Both the position numbers and the translations under genes were made by a program. Shown here in pieces: positions 36,980 through 47,272 of a stretch of DNA of 64,000 nucleotides; within the stretch, counting starts at the first letter, position 1; the number at the start of each line of letters is the position of its first letter. The DNA lies in contig NZ_JBLOOT010000002.1 of assembly GCF_049800675.1 (NCBI RefSeq), forward strand, positions 248,001-312,000, given 5' to 3'. The DNA is from Cauispirillum nitrogeniifigens. GTDB taxonomy: Bacteria; Pseudomonadota; Alphaproteobacteria; Rhodospirillales; Rhodospirillaceae. A model generated the notes under the pieces. It had not been told where the DNA came from and ran no database searches. It was given only the letters and a program-made list of their open reading frames with translations.

Positions 36980-37744
36980 ATGCGCCCCATCCTGCGTTTC
37001 GTCCTGCTGACCGCCCTGCGCGACCGCCTGTTCGGCGCGCTGGCGGCCCTGCTGGCGGTGAGCATGGGCGGGGCGCTGGTGTTCGGCGGCGCCGCCCTGG
37101 TCGAGCAGGGGGAGACGACGGTGGTCCTGGCCGCCGGGGCGGCGCGCTTCGTGCTGGCCGCCGGCCTTGTCACCTTCGTCGCCACCCAGGTACAGCGCCT
37201 CTACGACAGCCGCGAGATCGAGGTGCTGCTGGCCCGCCCCATCGGCCGCCCCAGGCTGGTCGCCGCCCTGGCCGGCGGCGTTGCCGTGGTGGCCGCCCTG
37301 CCGGCCGTGGCCGTCGCCGCCGTCATCGGCCCCTTCGCCCCCAGCCTGACGGGCTGGGCCGCCTGGGGCGCGACCCTGGTGGCGGAGGGCATCATCCTCG
37401 CCCTGTTCACCCTGGCCGCCGCCCTGGTGCTGGAACGCGCCGTCACCGCCACGCTGGCCGGGCTCGCGTTCTACACGGCGGCGCGGCTCATGACCTTCGT
37501 CATGGGCGTGGTGGAGGCGCACGAGCGCCTGGGCGCCGGCGGGACGACGGCGCAGATCCTCGGCTGGGCCGCCAAGGCGGTGGCGGCCATCGTGCCGCGC
37601 CTGGACCTGTTCGCCCATACCGGCTGGCTGGTGCACGGCATTGCCGACGCCGCGCCGGTGATCCTCGCCGCCGCGCAACTGGCCGTCGCCGCGCCGCTGC
37701 TGATCGCCGTCGCCGCGCTCGACCTGTCGCGCAAGCGGTTCTAG
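36980..37744 (+). CDS. ABC-2-type permease-like membrane protein
   Basis: A 254-residue inner-membrane protein with six predicted helices. The N-terminal pattern (RFVLLTALRDRLFGALAALL) and the charged segment LYDSREIEVLLARPIGR after helix 2 resemble permease subunits of ABC-2 exporters. No ATP-binding subunit is encoded next to it, so it may use a shared ATPase or have become a pilus-assembly membrane part. It begins 19 bases after the secretin gene, and the next gene begins 14 bases after it, which supports an operon. Confidence 0.65.
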   Translation: MRPILRFVLLTALRDRLFGALAALLAVSMGGALVFGGAALVEQGETTVVLAAGAARFVLAAGLVTFVATQVQRLYDSREIEVLLARPIGRPRLVAALAGGVAVVAALPAVAVAAVIGPFAPSLTGWAAWGATLVAEGIILALFTLAAALVLERAVTATLAGLAFYTAARLMTFVMGVVEAHERLGAGGTTAQILGWAAKAVAAIVPRLDLFAHTGWLVHGIADAAPVILAAAQLAVAAPLLIAVAALDLSRKRF

Positions 37745-37757
37745 GGCGTCCGCCGCC

Positions 37758-38441
37758 ATGGCCTCCCGCCTTCTTCCCGTCCTCGTCGCCGGACTGGTGG
37801 CCGCGCAGGTGGCCCTGTTCGCCGCCGGGCGCGGGGTCGGCGCCGACCCGCATGCCTCGGTGCCCGGCGTGGCGCCGACCCCGGCGGCGGCGCAGGCCGT
37901 GGCGCTGGGCGACCCGCAGTTCCTGTACCGCGTCTTCGCCCTGCGCCTGCTGACTGCCGGGGACTGGGACGGCCGCGTGGTGCCGCTCAAGGACATGGAC
38001 TACGACGCCGTGGTCGCCTGGCTGCGCGCGACCGAGGCCCTGGACCCCGTGTCCGACCTCGTTCCGGCGCTGGCCGTGCACTACTTCGGCCAGTCGCAGA
38101 ACCCGGCGCAGGTGGCCCAGGTGGTCGGCTTCCTGCGCGGCCACGGGATGCACGATCCCGACCGCAAGTGGCGGTGGCTGGCGCACGCGGTGTTCCTGGC
38201 CCGCCACCGCGCCGACGACCTGCCCCTGGCCCTGGAACTGGCGACCGAACTGGCCGCGCTGCCGGCGCCGGAGATGCCGGTGTGGGCGCGCCAGATGCCG
38301 GCCTTCGTCCTCGACGCCATGGGCGAGAAGGAGGCCGCGGATCTGGTGATGCGGGCGATCCTGGCGACCGAACCCGACCTGTCGCCGGCCGAGGCCGCCT
38401 ATATGATGCGCTTCCTCGACGGCGCTATCCGCAGGGATTAG
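37758..38441 (+). CDS. Hypothetical anchored helical-repeat protein of the pilus cluster
   Basis: A 227-residue protein with an N-terminal membrane anchor or signal (about residues 4-23) and a helical remainder resembling TPR/Sel1-type repeats (FLYRVFALRLLTAGDWDGR, VSDLVPALAVHYFGQ, DLSPAEAAYMMRFLDG). I cannot name the family. Its place between the ABC-2-like gene and the pilin genes suggests a periplasmic assembly or cargo-handling factor. Confidence 0.6.
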   Translation: MASRLLPVLVAGLVAAQVALFAAGRGVGADPHASVPGVAPTPAAAQAVALGDPQFLYRVFALRLLTAGDWDGRVVPLKDMDYDAVVAWLRATEALDPVSDLVPALAVHYFGQSQNPAQVAQVVGFLRGHGMHDPDRKWRWLAHAVFLARHRADDLPLALELATELAALPAPEMPVWARQMPAFVLDAMGEKEAADLVMRAILATEPDLSPAEAAYMMRFLDGAIRRD

Positions 38442-38482
38442 GCAGGTCATAGGCCCTTTGGCGCCCTACGCCCTCCGCTCTA

Positions 38483-38511
38483 TTGATGGCTAAGCCTTTT
38501 TCTTCTAAATT
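38483..38511 (+). promoter_or_regulatory. Candidate promoter of the pilin genes
   Basis: TTGATG (38483-38488) and TAAATT (38506-38511) with a 17-base spacer stand in an AT-rich island after the upstream gene. Transcription from here would give a leader of about 165 bases before the pilin start, allowing separate control of the pilin genes. Confidence 0.45.
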
Positions 38512-38683
38512 CGCCCTAACCTTCGGATGGCCTTGCGGCCGACACAGGGGCGGGACACCGCCCGGACGAGGGACCGCCGGCCAGACCCGGCGCAGGATCA
38601 CGGAGTACAGGGCGCGCACCGCTTCGACCCACAGGGGGCTCAAAGGGGGTGGGGCGGCGTCCACGACAGTGGAGAGGTTCACG

Positions 38684-39424
38684 ATGACCACCCTTGCGCG
38701 GCACCCGTCCGCCGATTCCCAGACCGCCCGCTCCGGCGAACGCGGCTTTACCCTGATCGAACTGTCCATCGTGCTGGTCATCATCGGCCTGCTGATCGGC
38801 GGCATCCTCCAGGGTCAGGAGATGATCAACAACACGCGGCTGAAGTCGACCGTGGCGCAGGTGGACGCCATCACGGCGGCGGTGCAGACGTTCCAGGACA
38901 AGTATCGCGCTTTGCCGGGCGATGCCCCCAATGCTGTCTCCACCGTTTTGGGCGCAACAGTCCTTGGCGCGGGTGTTGCGAACGGTGACGGAATTATTGA
39001 AGCTGCGGCTGCGGGAGCCGTGGCTCTCGGCACGACCGCTATCGCGAACTCGACCGAGTCCGCTGTGGTGTTCAACCAGCTCGCCGCTGCCAACCTGCTG
39101 CAGGGGGTCGATAACCTTGGCGCGGGTCAGGTAAACTCCACCATGCAGGCGGCTGTCGGAAACGGGGCTGCATTCGACGTCGCTACTTTCGCCTTCGGTG
39201 CACCGCTCGGAAACCGTCTGGGTGTCCGTATCCGCACCGGAACGGCAGCGGCGCCGACGGCCTTCATGAGCAGCGAAGCCATGTTCAGTCTTGACCAGCG
39301 TTACGATGACGGCAACGGCATCACGGGCCGCTGGCGCGATGGTGCTGGTGCTGCGTGCTTCACCGGTGGCGCTTACGTTGCTGGCGCTGCTGCTGCCTGC
39401 TTGCCCCACGTTTCGATCCGCTGA
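38684..39424 (+). CDS. Type IV prepilin-like protein
   Basis: A 246-residue protein with a class III signal: the short leader ends in GERG and is followed by FTLIELSIVLVIIGLLIGG, with glycine at -1, phenylalanine at +1 and glutamate at +5. The conserved helix continues to QVDAITAAVQTFQDKYRALPGD. A globular domain follows and contains two cysteines near the C-terminus (CFTGG and CLP) that could form the disulfide loop. GGAGAGG precedes the start at 38684. Its base composition is lower in GC than its neighbours (34 of 60 in 38941-39000). It is probably the main subunit of the system encoded upstream. Confidence 0.9.
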   Translation: MTTLARHPSADSQTARSGERGFTLIELSIVLVIIGLLIGGILQGQEMINNTRLKSTVAQVDAITAAVQTFQDKYRALPGDAPNAVSTVLGATVLGAGVANGDGIIEAAAAGAVALGTTAIANSTESAVVFNQLAAANLLQGVDNLGAGQVNSTMQAAVGNGAAFDVATFAFGAPLGNRLGVRIRTGTAAAPTAFMSSEAMFSLDQRYDDGNGITGRWRDGAGAACFTGGAYVAGAAAACLPHVSIR

Positions 39425-39436
39425 TCCTGAACGCCC

Positions 39437-40147
39437 GTGGGCGTGACCGACCAGCATCGGACGGAAGAAACCCGCGCTGCTCCCCTGGGGCAGCGCGGTT
39501 TTTCCATCTGGCAGTTCGTCGCCGCGCTGGCGGTGGGCGGGGTGCTGATGATGGTGGTGGCGCAGGGGGCGGGGTTGATCGATGCCGTGCGGGTGATGGT
39601 CACGGCGCAGCAGTTGCGCGGCCTGGATGCCGCCTTGCGCGGGTTCGAGGACCGTTACAGGGCCTTGCCCGGCGACGGCGTCGACCTGCACCGCGCCTTC
39701 GGCCGGCCGGAGGCGCGGTTCTACCAGGGCGGGGTGTTCGTCGACCGCACCGGCAACGGCCGCATCGACGGCGACTTCTTCGACACCCTCAGCCCCACCG
39801 GCGAGCAGTACATGGCGTGGCGCGACCTGCGGGCCTCGGGCTTTTGGGCCGGGGATGCCGAACTCATTGGCATGGCGGCCATGCCCGACAGCCTGTTTTC
39901 CGGCGGCGTCATGGGCTTTTCCGCCGCCAACCTGGGGCTGGAGGACGTGGTCTGCCTGACCAACGTGCCCGGCGCGGCGGCGCGGTCCCTGGACGAGCGG
40001 CTCGACGACGGCGTCCTGGCCACCGGGACACTGCGCGCCCGCATCCGCGAAACCGCCCCCGAACTGCGCAGCGTCTACCCCCATCCCGGCGACGGCGCCT
40101 ATGCCGACGATCAGGTCTACATGGTCTGCCGCCGCTGGCGGGGATAA
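39437..40147 (+). CDS. Degenerate prepilin-like protein
   Basis: A 236-residue companion of the preceding pilin. The leader ends in GQRG and the hydrophobic segment is FSIWQFVAALAVGGVLMMVV. The cleavage glycine and +1 phenylalanine are kept, but the usual +5 glutamate is glutamine. FEDRYRALPGD is shared with the pilin, so the two are paralogues. The start is GTG at 39437 or 39443. Loss of Glu+5 is typical of minor, tip-located pseudopilins (GspK type), so it may cap the fibre. The GC content is higher than in the main pilin gene. Confidence 0.78.
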   Translation: MGVTDQHRTEETRAAPLGQRGFSIWQFVAALAVGGVLMMVVAQGAGLIDAVRVMVTAQQLRGLDAALRGFEDRYRALPGDGVDLHRAFGRPEARFYQGGVFVDRTGNGRIDGDFFDTLSPTGEQYMAWRDLRASGFWAGDAELIGMAAMPDSLFSGGVMGFSAANLGLEDVVCLTNVPGAAARSLDERLDDGVLATGTLRARIRETAPELRSVYPHPGDGAYADDQVYMVCRRWRG

Positions 40148-40592
40148 GGCGGGCGGCTGTTGATAAACGGCGAAGCTCCCGCGCGGGGCTGTCGCCCCGG
40201 CCCCACTTGGAGGCTTACGCCTCCAAACCTCCCCTGGTTTCTTCAATAAAAACAAAGGTTCTTCACGGAGTTCCGGGGATGCTTCGCTGAACCACCAAGG
40301 CACCAAGGCACCAAGAGAGCGGCGGAGGCTGCGTCGCCGGCGCGACATCTCGAATGCCAGAAACGGATGCGCTGCGCGCGGCGGGCGATCAGCGTATCAA
40401 GCGGCACGACACCTTGGTGCCTTGGTGTCGTGGTGGTTCAGAACGGCGTCACGCCTGAGCGCCTCCCCGCCACTCCGTGATGAACCGAAACAAAGGGGGT
40501 TTGGGGCCTCGCCCCAAGCGGGAGCGGGCGGCAGCCCGCCCGTTCCTCGGCAGGGTCCCCTTTCTCACCCGGCCCGCATCGCTCGCGCGGGG
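40148..40592. other. 445-bp convergent intergenic region
   Basis: There is no gene here. It contains inverted-repeat element copy C (40288-40440). On both sides are short GC-rich stems of the type GGGGCTGTCGCCCC (40184-40197), GGAGGCTTACGCCTCC (40209-40224) and GGGGCCTCGCCCC (40502-40514), which look like remnants of further palindromic units and may end transcription from the pilin genes and from the opposing peptidase gene. Confidence 0.6.
40288..40440. repeat. Dispersed inverted-repeat element, copy C
   Basis: A 153-bp element. The left arm TGAACCACCAAGGCACCAAG and onward (40288-40315) matches the reverse complement of the right arm (40413-40440) at 26 of 28 positions. The core has GCGCTGCGCGC at 40369-40379. 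It lies between convergent genes. Confidence 0.85.
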
Positions 40593-41978
<1,386 letters not shown>

Positions 41979-42007
41979 GGGCGCCTCCACGCGGGTCGCG
42001 GGGCGGC

Positions 42008-43051
42008 CTACTCCACCCCAGCATCAAAATAGTAATTGGCGGCCCCGGCATGCAAGGCGATGCCCATGCCTTCGGTGGCGGTTTCCAGCGACATCTGCGC
42101 GCCGCCCGGATGGCCCTTGCGGAACAGGGTCTGGTTGTTGGGGTGCCACAGCGCCTGGGTGATGCCGTAGACCAGGCTTTCCGACAGCGCCGCGTCGGCC
42201 ACCAGCACGGCGCCGACGTTGATGGTCCTGACCGCCGGCTGGTGGGGATAGACGTCGGCGGCGATCTCGCCGCTGGTCAGGAAGGGATAAGCCTTGGTCA
42301 GCTTGGCCGCCGGCTCGCCGTCGATGGGCACCAGATGGGCCTTGTCGTCGGCGGTCAGGGTGCTGATGGTGGTGACCGGGGCACCGGCGACGAAGAAGAA
42401 GGCGTCGATCTCCCCGGCCAGCAGGGCGTCGGCCGCCGCGCCCGGCTTGAGGTAGGACGGCTTCACCGTCTTGGCGCTCAGGCCGTGGGCTTCGAGGATG
42501 AGCAGGGCGTCGATCAGGGTGCCCGACCCTTCCTCGCCCAGCGACACGCGCTTGCCCTTGAGGTCGGTGACCTTTTCGATGCCCGATCCGTTGCGCGCCA
42601 CCAGGTGGAAGCTTTCCTGGTAGAGCATCGCCACGGCGCGCAGGTTCTCCACCGCGCCCTTGTCCTTGTACGGGCCGGTGCCGTGGTAGGCCCAGTAGGC
42701 CACGTCGGCCTGCGCCAGGGCCAGTTCCATGGTACCGCGCCGGATGGCGTCGATGTTTTCCACCGCGCCGTTGGTCGACACCGCCGCCGCGATCAGCCCC
42801 GGCACGCCGCAACTGCCACCCCGGTCGCAGGGCCGCGAGCCGGGCGGGTTGGAGATGGCGTTGCCGATCAGGCCGCCCATGGGGAAGTAGCCGCCGCCCG
42901 TCGGCCCGGTGCCGATGCGCATGAAGGTCAGGCCCTGATCCGACTGTGCCGTGGCCGAGCGGATGCTCAGCGGGACGGCGGCCAGGACGACGAGGCCCAG
43001 CACCCCCAGGGCGCGGGCGGAAAACAGGCGGGCAAGAGCAAAACGCGGCAC
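42008..43051 (-). CDS. TAXI-family TRAP transporter solute-binding protein
   Basis: A 347-residue periplasmic protein with signal peptide (about 1-35, ending near ATAQ). MRIGTGPTGGGYFPMGGLIG, AVSTNGAVENIDAIRRGTMELALAQADVAYWA and the C-terminal WHPNNQTLFRKGHPGG are typical of TAXI proteins, which bind small carboxylates such as glutamate for TRAP transporters. No TRAP permease is encoded nearby, so it is an orphan in this window. Two cysteines (SRPCDRGGSCG) may form a disulfide. The start is GTG after GGGAGG. It ends 30 bases before the aminopeptidase start. Confidence 0.9.
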   Translation of the reverse strand: MPRFALARLFSARALGVLGLVVLAAVPLSIRSATAQSDQGLTFMRIGTGPTGGGYFPMGGLIGNAISNPPGSRPCDRGGSCGVPGLIAAAVSTNGAVENIDAIRRGTMELALAQADVAYWAYHGTGPYKDKGAVENLRAVAMLYQESFHLVARNGSGIEKVTDLKGKRVSLGEEGSGTLIDALLILEAHGLSAKTVKPSYLKPGAAADALLAGEIDAFFFVAGAPVTTISTLTADDKAHLVPIDGEPAAKLTKAYPFLTSGEIAADVYPHQPAVRTINVGAVLVADAALSESLVYGITQALWHPNNQTLFRKGHPGGAQMSLETATEGMGIALHAGAANYYFDAGVE

Positions 43052-43093
43052 GGCTGACCTCCCAAGAATCCTGTGATTTTTATATCAGGACTT

Positions 43094-43110
43094 TGTAATG
43101 TTTGTGCCAG
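43094..43110 (-). promoter_or_regulatory. Possible sigma54-like promoter of the TAXI gene
   Basis: On the minus strand CTGGCACAAACATTACA fits the TGGCAC-N5-TTGCA pattern except for A in place of G in the conserved GC. An extended -10 sequence (TGATATAAA, 43087-43079) overlaps the expected start region, so a sigma70 promoter is the alternative. Confidence 0.3.
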
Positions 43111-43146
43111 TCATGCCGCCGTTTTACAAGGAAAATCCGGTCTTTC

Positions 43147-43563
43147 TCAGGCGGTGGCCGCCTTTGCCATCGGCACCGGCGCCGCCACCGCCATCGGCCG
43201 GGTCAGTGGCCGCGCCGCCGCCACGCGGGTGTGGCAGCGGGCCTCCAGCAGGGCGCCGGGGGCGACCTCCAGCTTTTCATAGGTGACCTCGCCGCGCAGG
43301 GCGCCGGTCGGCGCCAGGGCCAGGGCAGCGGTCACGCAGGTGCCGGTGACGGTGCCGGCGATGTGCAGCACGTCGGCGGTGATGTCGCCGTCGATGCGGC
43401 CGCCCTCGGCGACGATGATGGCGGTGGCGGTGACGTCACCCTGGAGAGTGCCCGCCACCACCAGCTCCACGGCCCCGCTGACGGAGCCGCGCAGGGTGGT
43501 GCCGGCGGCGATGACCGAACGGCCCCGGTCGGAGCGTCCGAAGAGGTGGGTGACGAAGCTCAT
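43147..43563 (-). CDS. Bactofilin (polymer-forming cytoskeletal protein)
   Basis: A 138-residue protein consisting of a bactofilin beta-helix core (about 20-110) with the repeating hydrophobic pattern SVIAAGTTLRGSVSGAVELVV, GTLQGDVTATAIIV and GRIDGDITADVLHIAG. Bactofilins form non-nucleotide filaments that localise wall-modifying enzymes and stalk or flagellar structures. GGAGG precedes the ATG at 43563. It lies upstream of the TAXI gene on the same strand with about 95 bases between. No M23 peptidase gene, a frequent partner, is next to it. Confidence 0.9.
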   Translation of the reverse strand: MSFVTHLFGRSDRGRSVIAAGTTLRGSVSGAVELVVAGTLQGDVTATAIIVAEGGRIDGDITADVLHIAGTVTGTCVTAALALAPTGALRGEVTYEKLEVAPGALLEARCHTRVAAARPLTRPMAVAAPVPMAKAATA

Positions 43564-43734
43564 GGGGCGGCCTCCGGGGGTGAAACAGGGGGGCGAATCA
43601 GGGGGGCGGGGCGACAACCGTGGCACAAGGACGGACCGGCGGCAGTGATGGTGGTCACTGGAAACCCCGTCCGGTGGTGCCGCGTTCCCTTCGGGCGCTC
43701 CCCGTTTCCCCGTCAGCAGGAGGCACCGCCGGCC

Positions 43735-44664
43735 ATGCGCATCACCCCCACGGTCAGGACGATTCTGGATGCCTACGAAAGCGATAGCCCCGGCACCAAG
43801 GCGAACCTTGCCCGCATGCTCATGCACGGCGCGCTGGGCGGCACCGGCAAGATGGTCATCCTGCCCGTCGACCAGGGGTTCGAGCACGGCCCGGCGCGCA
43901 GCTTCGCGGCCAATCCGGCGGCCTATGATCCGCACTACCACTTCCAGCTTGCCATCGACGCCGGGCTGTCGGCCTATGCCGCGCCGCTGGGCATGATCGA
44001 GGCCGGGGCCGACACCTTCGCCGGGGCCATCCCGACCATCCTGAAGGTGAACAGCGCCAATTCCCTGGCGCCGGGCAAGGACAACCCCACCCAGGCCATC
44101 ACCGCCGGAGTCGGCGACGCCCTGCGGCTGGGCTGCTCGGCCATCGGCTATACCCTCTATCCGGGGTCGGAACTGGCCTACGACATGCTCGACGACCTGC
44201 GCGAGCTGATCGCCGAGGCCAAGGCGGTCGGGCTGGCCACCGTGGTGTGGTCCTATCCGCGCGGCGGATTCCTGTCGGCGAAGGGGGAGACGGCCCTGGA
44301 CATCTGCGCCTATGCCGCGCACATGGCGTGCCTGGCCGGGGCGCACGTGGTCAAGGTCAAGCTGCCCACCGACGCCCTGGAACTGGACGCCGCGAAGGCG
44401 GTCTACGAGGCCGAGGACATCCCCCGCGCCACCCTGGCCGAGCGCGTCGCCCACGTCGTCCGCGCCTGCTTCGAGGGGCGGCGCATCGTGGTCTTTTCCG
44501 GCGGCGGCAGGAAGGGGGCGGAGGGTCTGTACGAGGACGCCAGGGCCATCCGCGACGGCGGCGGCAACGGCTCGATCATCGGCCGCAACTCCTTCCAGCG
44601 GCCGCGCGCCGAGGCGCTGGAGCTGCTGGGCCGCCTGATCGCCATCTACCAGGGCAAGGAGTAG
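43735..44664 (+). CDS. Class I fructose-bisphosphate aldolase (DhnA/FbaB type)
   Basis: A 309-residue Schiff-base aldolase for glycolysis and gluconeogenesis. The DhnA-type features are ILPVDQGFEHGPARSF near the start, the Schiff-base lysine in HVVKVKLPTD and the phosphate-binding FSGGGRKG and GGNGSIIGRN loops. Its length fits the family. AGGAGG precedes the start at a slightly long spacing. It is followed 76 bases later by leucine dehydrogenase on the same strand. The bactofilin gene is divergent. Confidence 0.93.
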   Translation: MRITPTVRTILDAYESDSPGTKANLARMLMHGALGGTGKMVILPVDQGFEHGPARSFAANPAAYDPHYHFQLAIDAGLSAYAAPLGMIEAGADTFAGAIPTILKVNSANSLAPGKDNPTQAITAGVGDALRLGCSAIGYTLYPGSELAYDMLDDLRELIAEAKAVGLATVVWSYPRGGFLSAKGETALDICAYAAHMACLAGAHVVKVKLPTDALELDAAKAVYEAEDIPRATLAERVAHVVRACFEGRRIVVFSGGGRKGAEGLYEDARAIRDGGGNGSIIGRNSFQRPRAEALELLGRLIAIYQGKE

Positions 44665-44740
44665 GCGAAACAATGTTGCGCGGTCCGGCCGGGCCTCCCA
44701 TCTGAGGGGAGAGGACTTTCCCAGGCGGTGGAGGACGGCC

Positions 44741-45793
<1,053 letters not shown>

Positions 45794-45866
45794 GTTCTGT
45801 TTTTGTTCTTGCGGCGGGGCGTTCTGCCACTTAGGCTGGTGTTCCCGAATCGTGGAGGAGCCCCGG

Positions 45867-46283
45867 ATGGACCAGCGCCTGAGCCTCGTCACCCTTGCCG
45901 TCGCCGACGTGGCGGCATCGCGTGCCTTCTATGAACGCCTGGGCTGGACCGCCCATGCCTGGAGCAATCCGCATATCGCCTTCTTCCAGACCGGGCGGAT
46001 GGTGGTGGCGCTCTACGGCAAGGACGCCCTGGCGGCGGACACCGGCCTGCGCGACGCCCGGCCGGGCGGCATCACCCTGGCCCTGAACGTGGCCACGCGC
46101 GAGGCCGTCGCCGCCGGCCTGGAGGAGGTGGTTGCCGCCGGCGCCACCCTCCTCAAGCCGGCCACGGAGATGCCCTGGGGCGGCGTCACCGGCTACTTCA
46201 CCGATCCCGACGGCCACCCCTGGGAAATCTCCTGGCTGCCCGAACCGGCGCTGGCCGACGACGGCGGCCTGATTTTGCCGTAG
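45867..46283 (+). CDS. VOC-superfamily (glyoxalase-like) protein
   Basis: A 138-residue protein with paired beta-alpha-beta-beta-beta units of the vicinal-oxygen-chelate fold: LVTLAVADVAASRAFYERLGW at the start and GYFTDPDGHPWEISW near the end. Members include glyoxalase I, dioxygenases and resistance proteins; the substrate cannot be inferred. GGAGGAGCC precedes the ATG at 45867. It stands alone between leucine dehydrogenase and the opposing SOD gene. Confidence 0.88.
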   Translation: MDQRLSLVTLAVADVAASRAFYERLGWTAHAWSNPHIAFFQTGRMVVALYGKDALAADTGLRDARPGGITLALNVATREAVAAGLEEVVAAGATLLKPATEMPWGGVTGYFTDPDGHPWEISWLPEPALADDGGLILP

Positions 46284-46313
46284 CCGGTCCTGCCCCAGCC
46301 AGTCCTGCTGTCG

Positions 46314-47042
46314 TCAATCCTGGGCGCCCGGCGCCCCGGCGCCTTCGCCGGTCGCCGCCGCCTGCGGGGTCAGCCGTTCAATGACGCCGCAGGCGATGCG
46401 GTCGCCGGAGTCGCCGGCCGGCTGGCTGCGGTAGTCGTCGGCCTTGGCGTGCATGACCACCGACGCGCCGTCGGCGTCAAACAGCGTGTCGTCCAGGCGC
46501 AGCCCCTCGCTGAACACGGCGAGCGTGGTTTCGCCGCCCTGCGGGATGTGGACCGTGGGCAGGTCGCCGACGTGCGGCCCGTCCTCGTGCCAATAGCCGT
46601 GCGCGGCGTTGGTCGGGTTGAAGTGGCCGCCGGCCGACTGAAAATCGCCCTGGCAGGTGCCGGTTTCATGGATGTGCAGGGCGTGCGGCCCCGGTGGGGC
46701 GCCGGTGAAGGCGATGCGGACCAGGGTGCCCTTGGGGGCGGCCTGGAAGCTGGCGGCGCCGATTTGCAGGCCGTCGCGGTCCATGATGCGCGACATGCCG
46801 AGCACCGGCCCGCCGACGCCGCCGGGGGCGGCGACCATGGACGCCAGGCGGTCGTGCGGGCTGTCGCTGTCGGCGGCGTCGGGCCGGGCGGCCTGCTGCT
46901 GGCCGTTGCTTTCGGCGACGCCCTCCTCCTGGGCCTGTTCGGTCAGGTTCTGGGCCGGCGCCGGGGCGGCGCTCAGGACCAGGGCCACGGCCGCCACCGT
47001 GGCGGGGCCGAGGGCGGCGAAGGCTCTGCGCGGGATGGTCAT
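46314..47042 (-). CDS. sodC: Cu/Zn superoxide dismutase family protein
   Basis: A 242-residue periplasmic protein with signal peptide (cleavage near APAQ, residue about 31), a 50-residue variable region rich in Gln, Asp and Ser, and a SodC domain. The metal ligands are recognisable in HALHIHETGTC, AGGHFNP and the HGYWHEDGPHVGDLP region, and the conserved C-terminal GDRIACGVI is present. It would remove superoxide in the periplasm. GGAGGAAC precedes the start at 47042. It is longer than typical SodC because of the N-terminal extension. Confidence 0.9.
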   Translation of the reverse strand: MTIPRRAFAALGPATVAAVALVLSAAPAPAQNLTEQAQEEGVAESNGQQQAARPDAADSDSPHDRLASMVAAPGGVGGPVLGMSRIMDRDGLQIGAASFQAAPKGTLVRIAFTGAPPGPHALHIHETGTCQGDFQSAGGHFNPTNAAHGYWHEDGPHVGDLPTVHIPQGGETTLAVFSEGLRLDDTLFDADGASVVMHAKADDYRSQPAGDSGDRIACGVIERLTPQAAATGEGAGAPGAQD

Positions 47043-47272
47043 GGCAAGGTTCCTCCTTCGGGGGTGTCGGCGGGGGTGTCGGAGTGACGTTTCACCACCA
47101 ACGACCAAGGGGGCGCGGCGGTGTCCGGGCACCGGCGGCTCAAAAGGCCAGCCGTGAAAAAATCGCCCGAGCCGGCGGGACGCAGGCCGGTTTGCGTGGC
47201 CTCGGCGCGCCGCAGCGGCTAGACTCCGCCGGGCCTCCCCTTTCATCCGGTGCCGGGCGCGCGAGCGAAGCC

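Noticed and set aside
34469..37996. A very long minus-strand frame opposite the prepilin peptidase and secretin
   Set aside because: Low-complexity His/Gln/Gly-rich translation, and the plus strand has four well-supported genes in the same interval.
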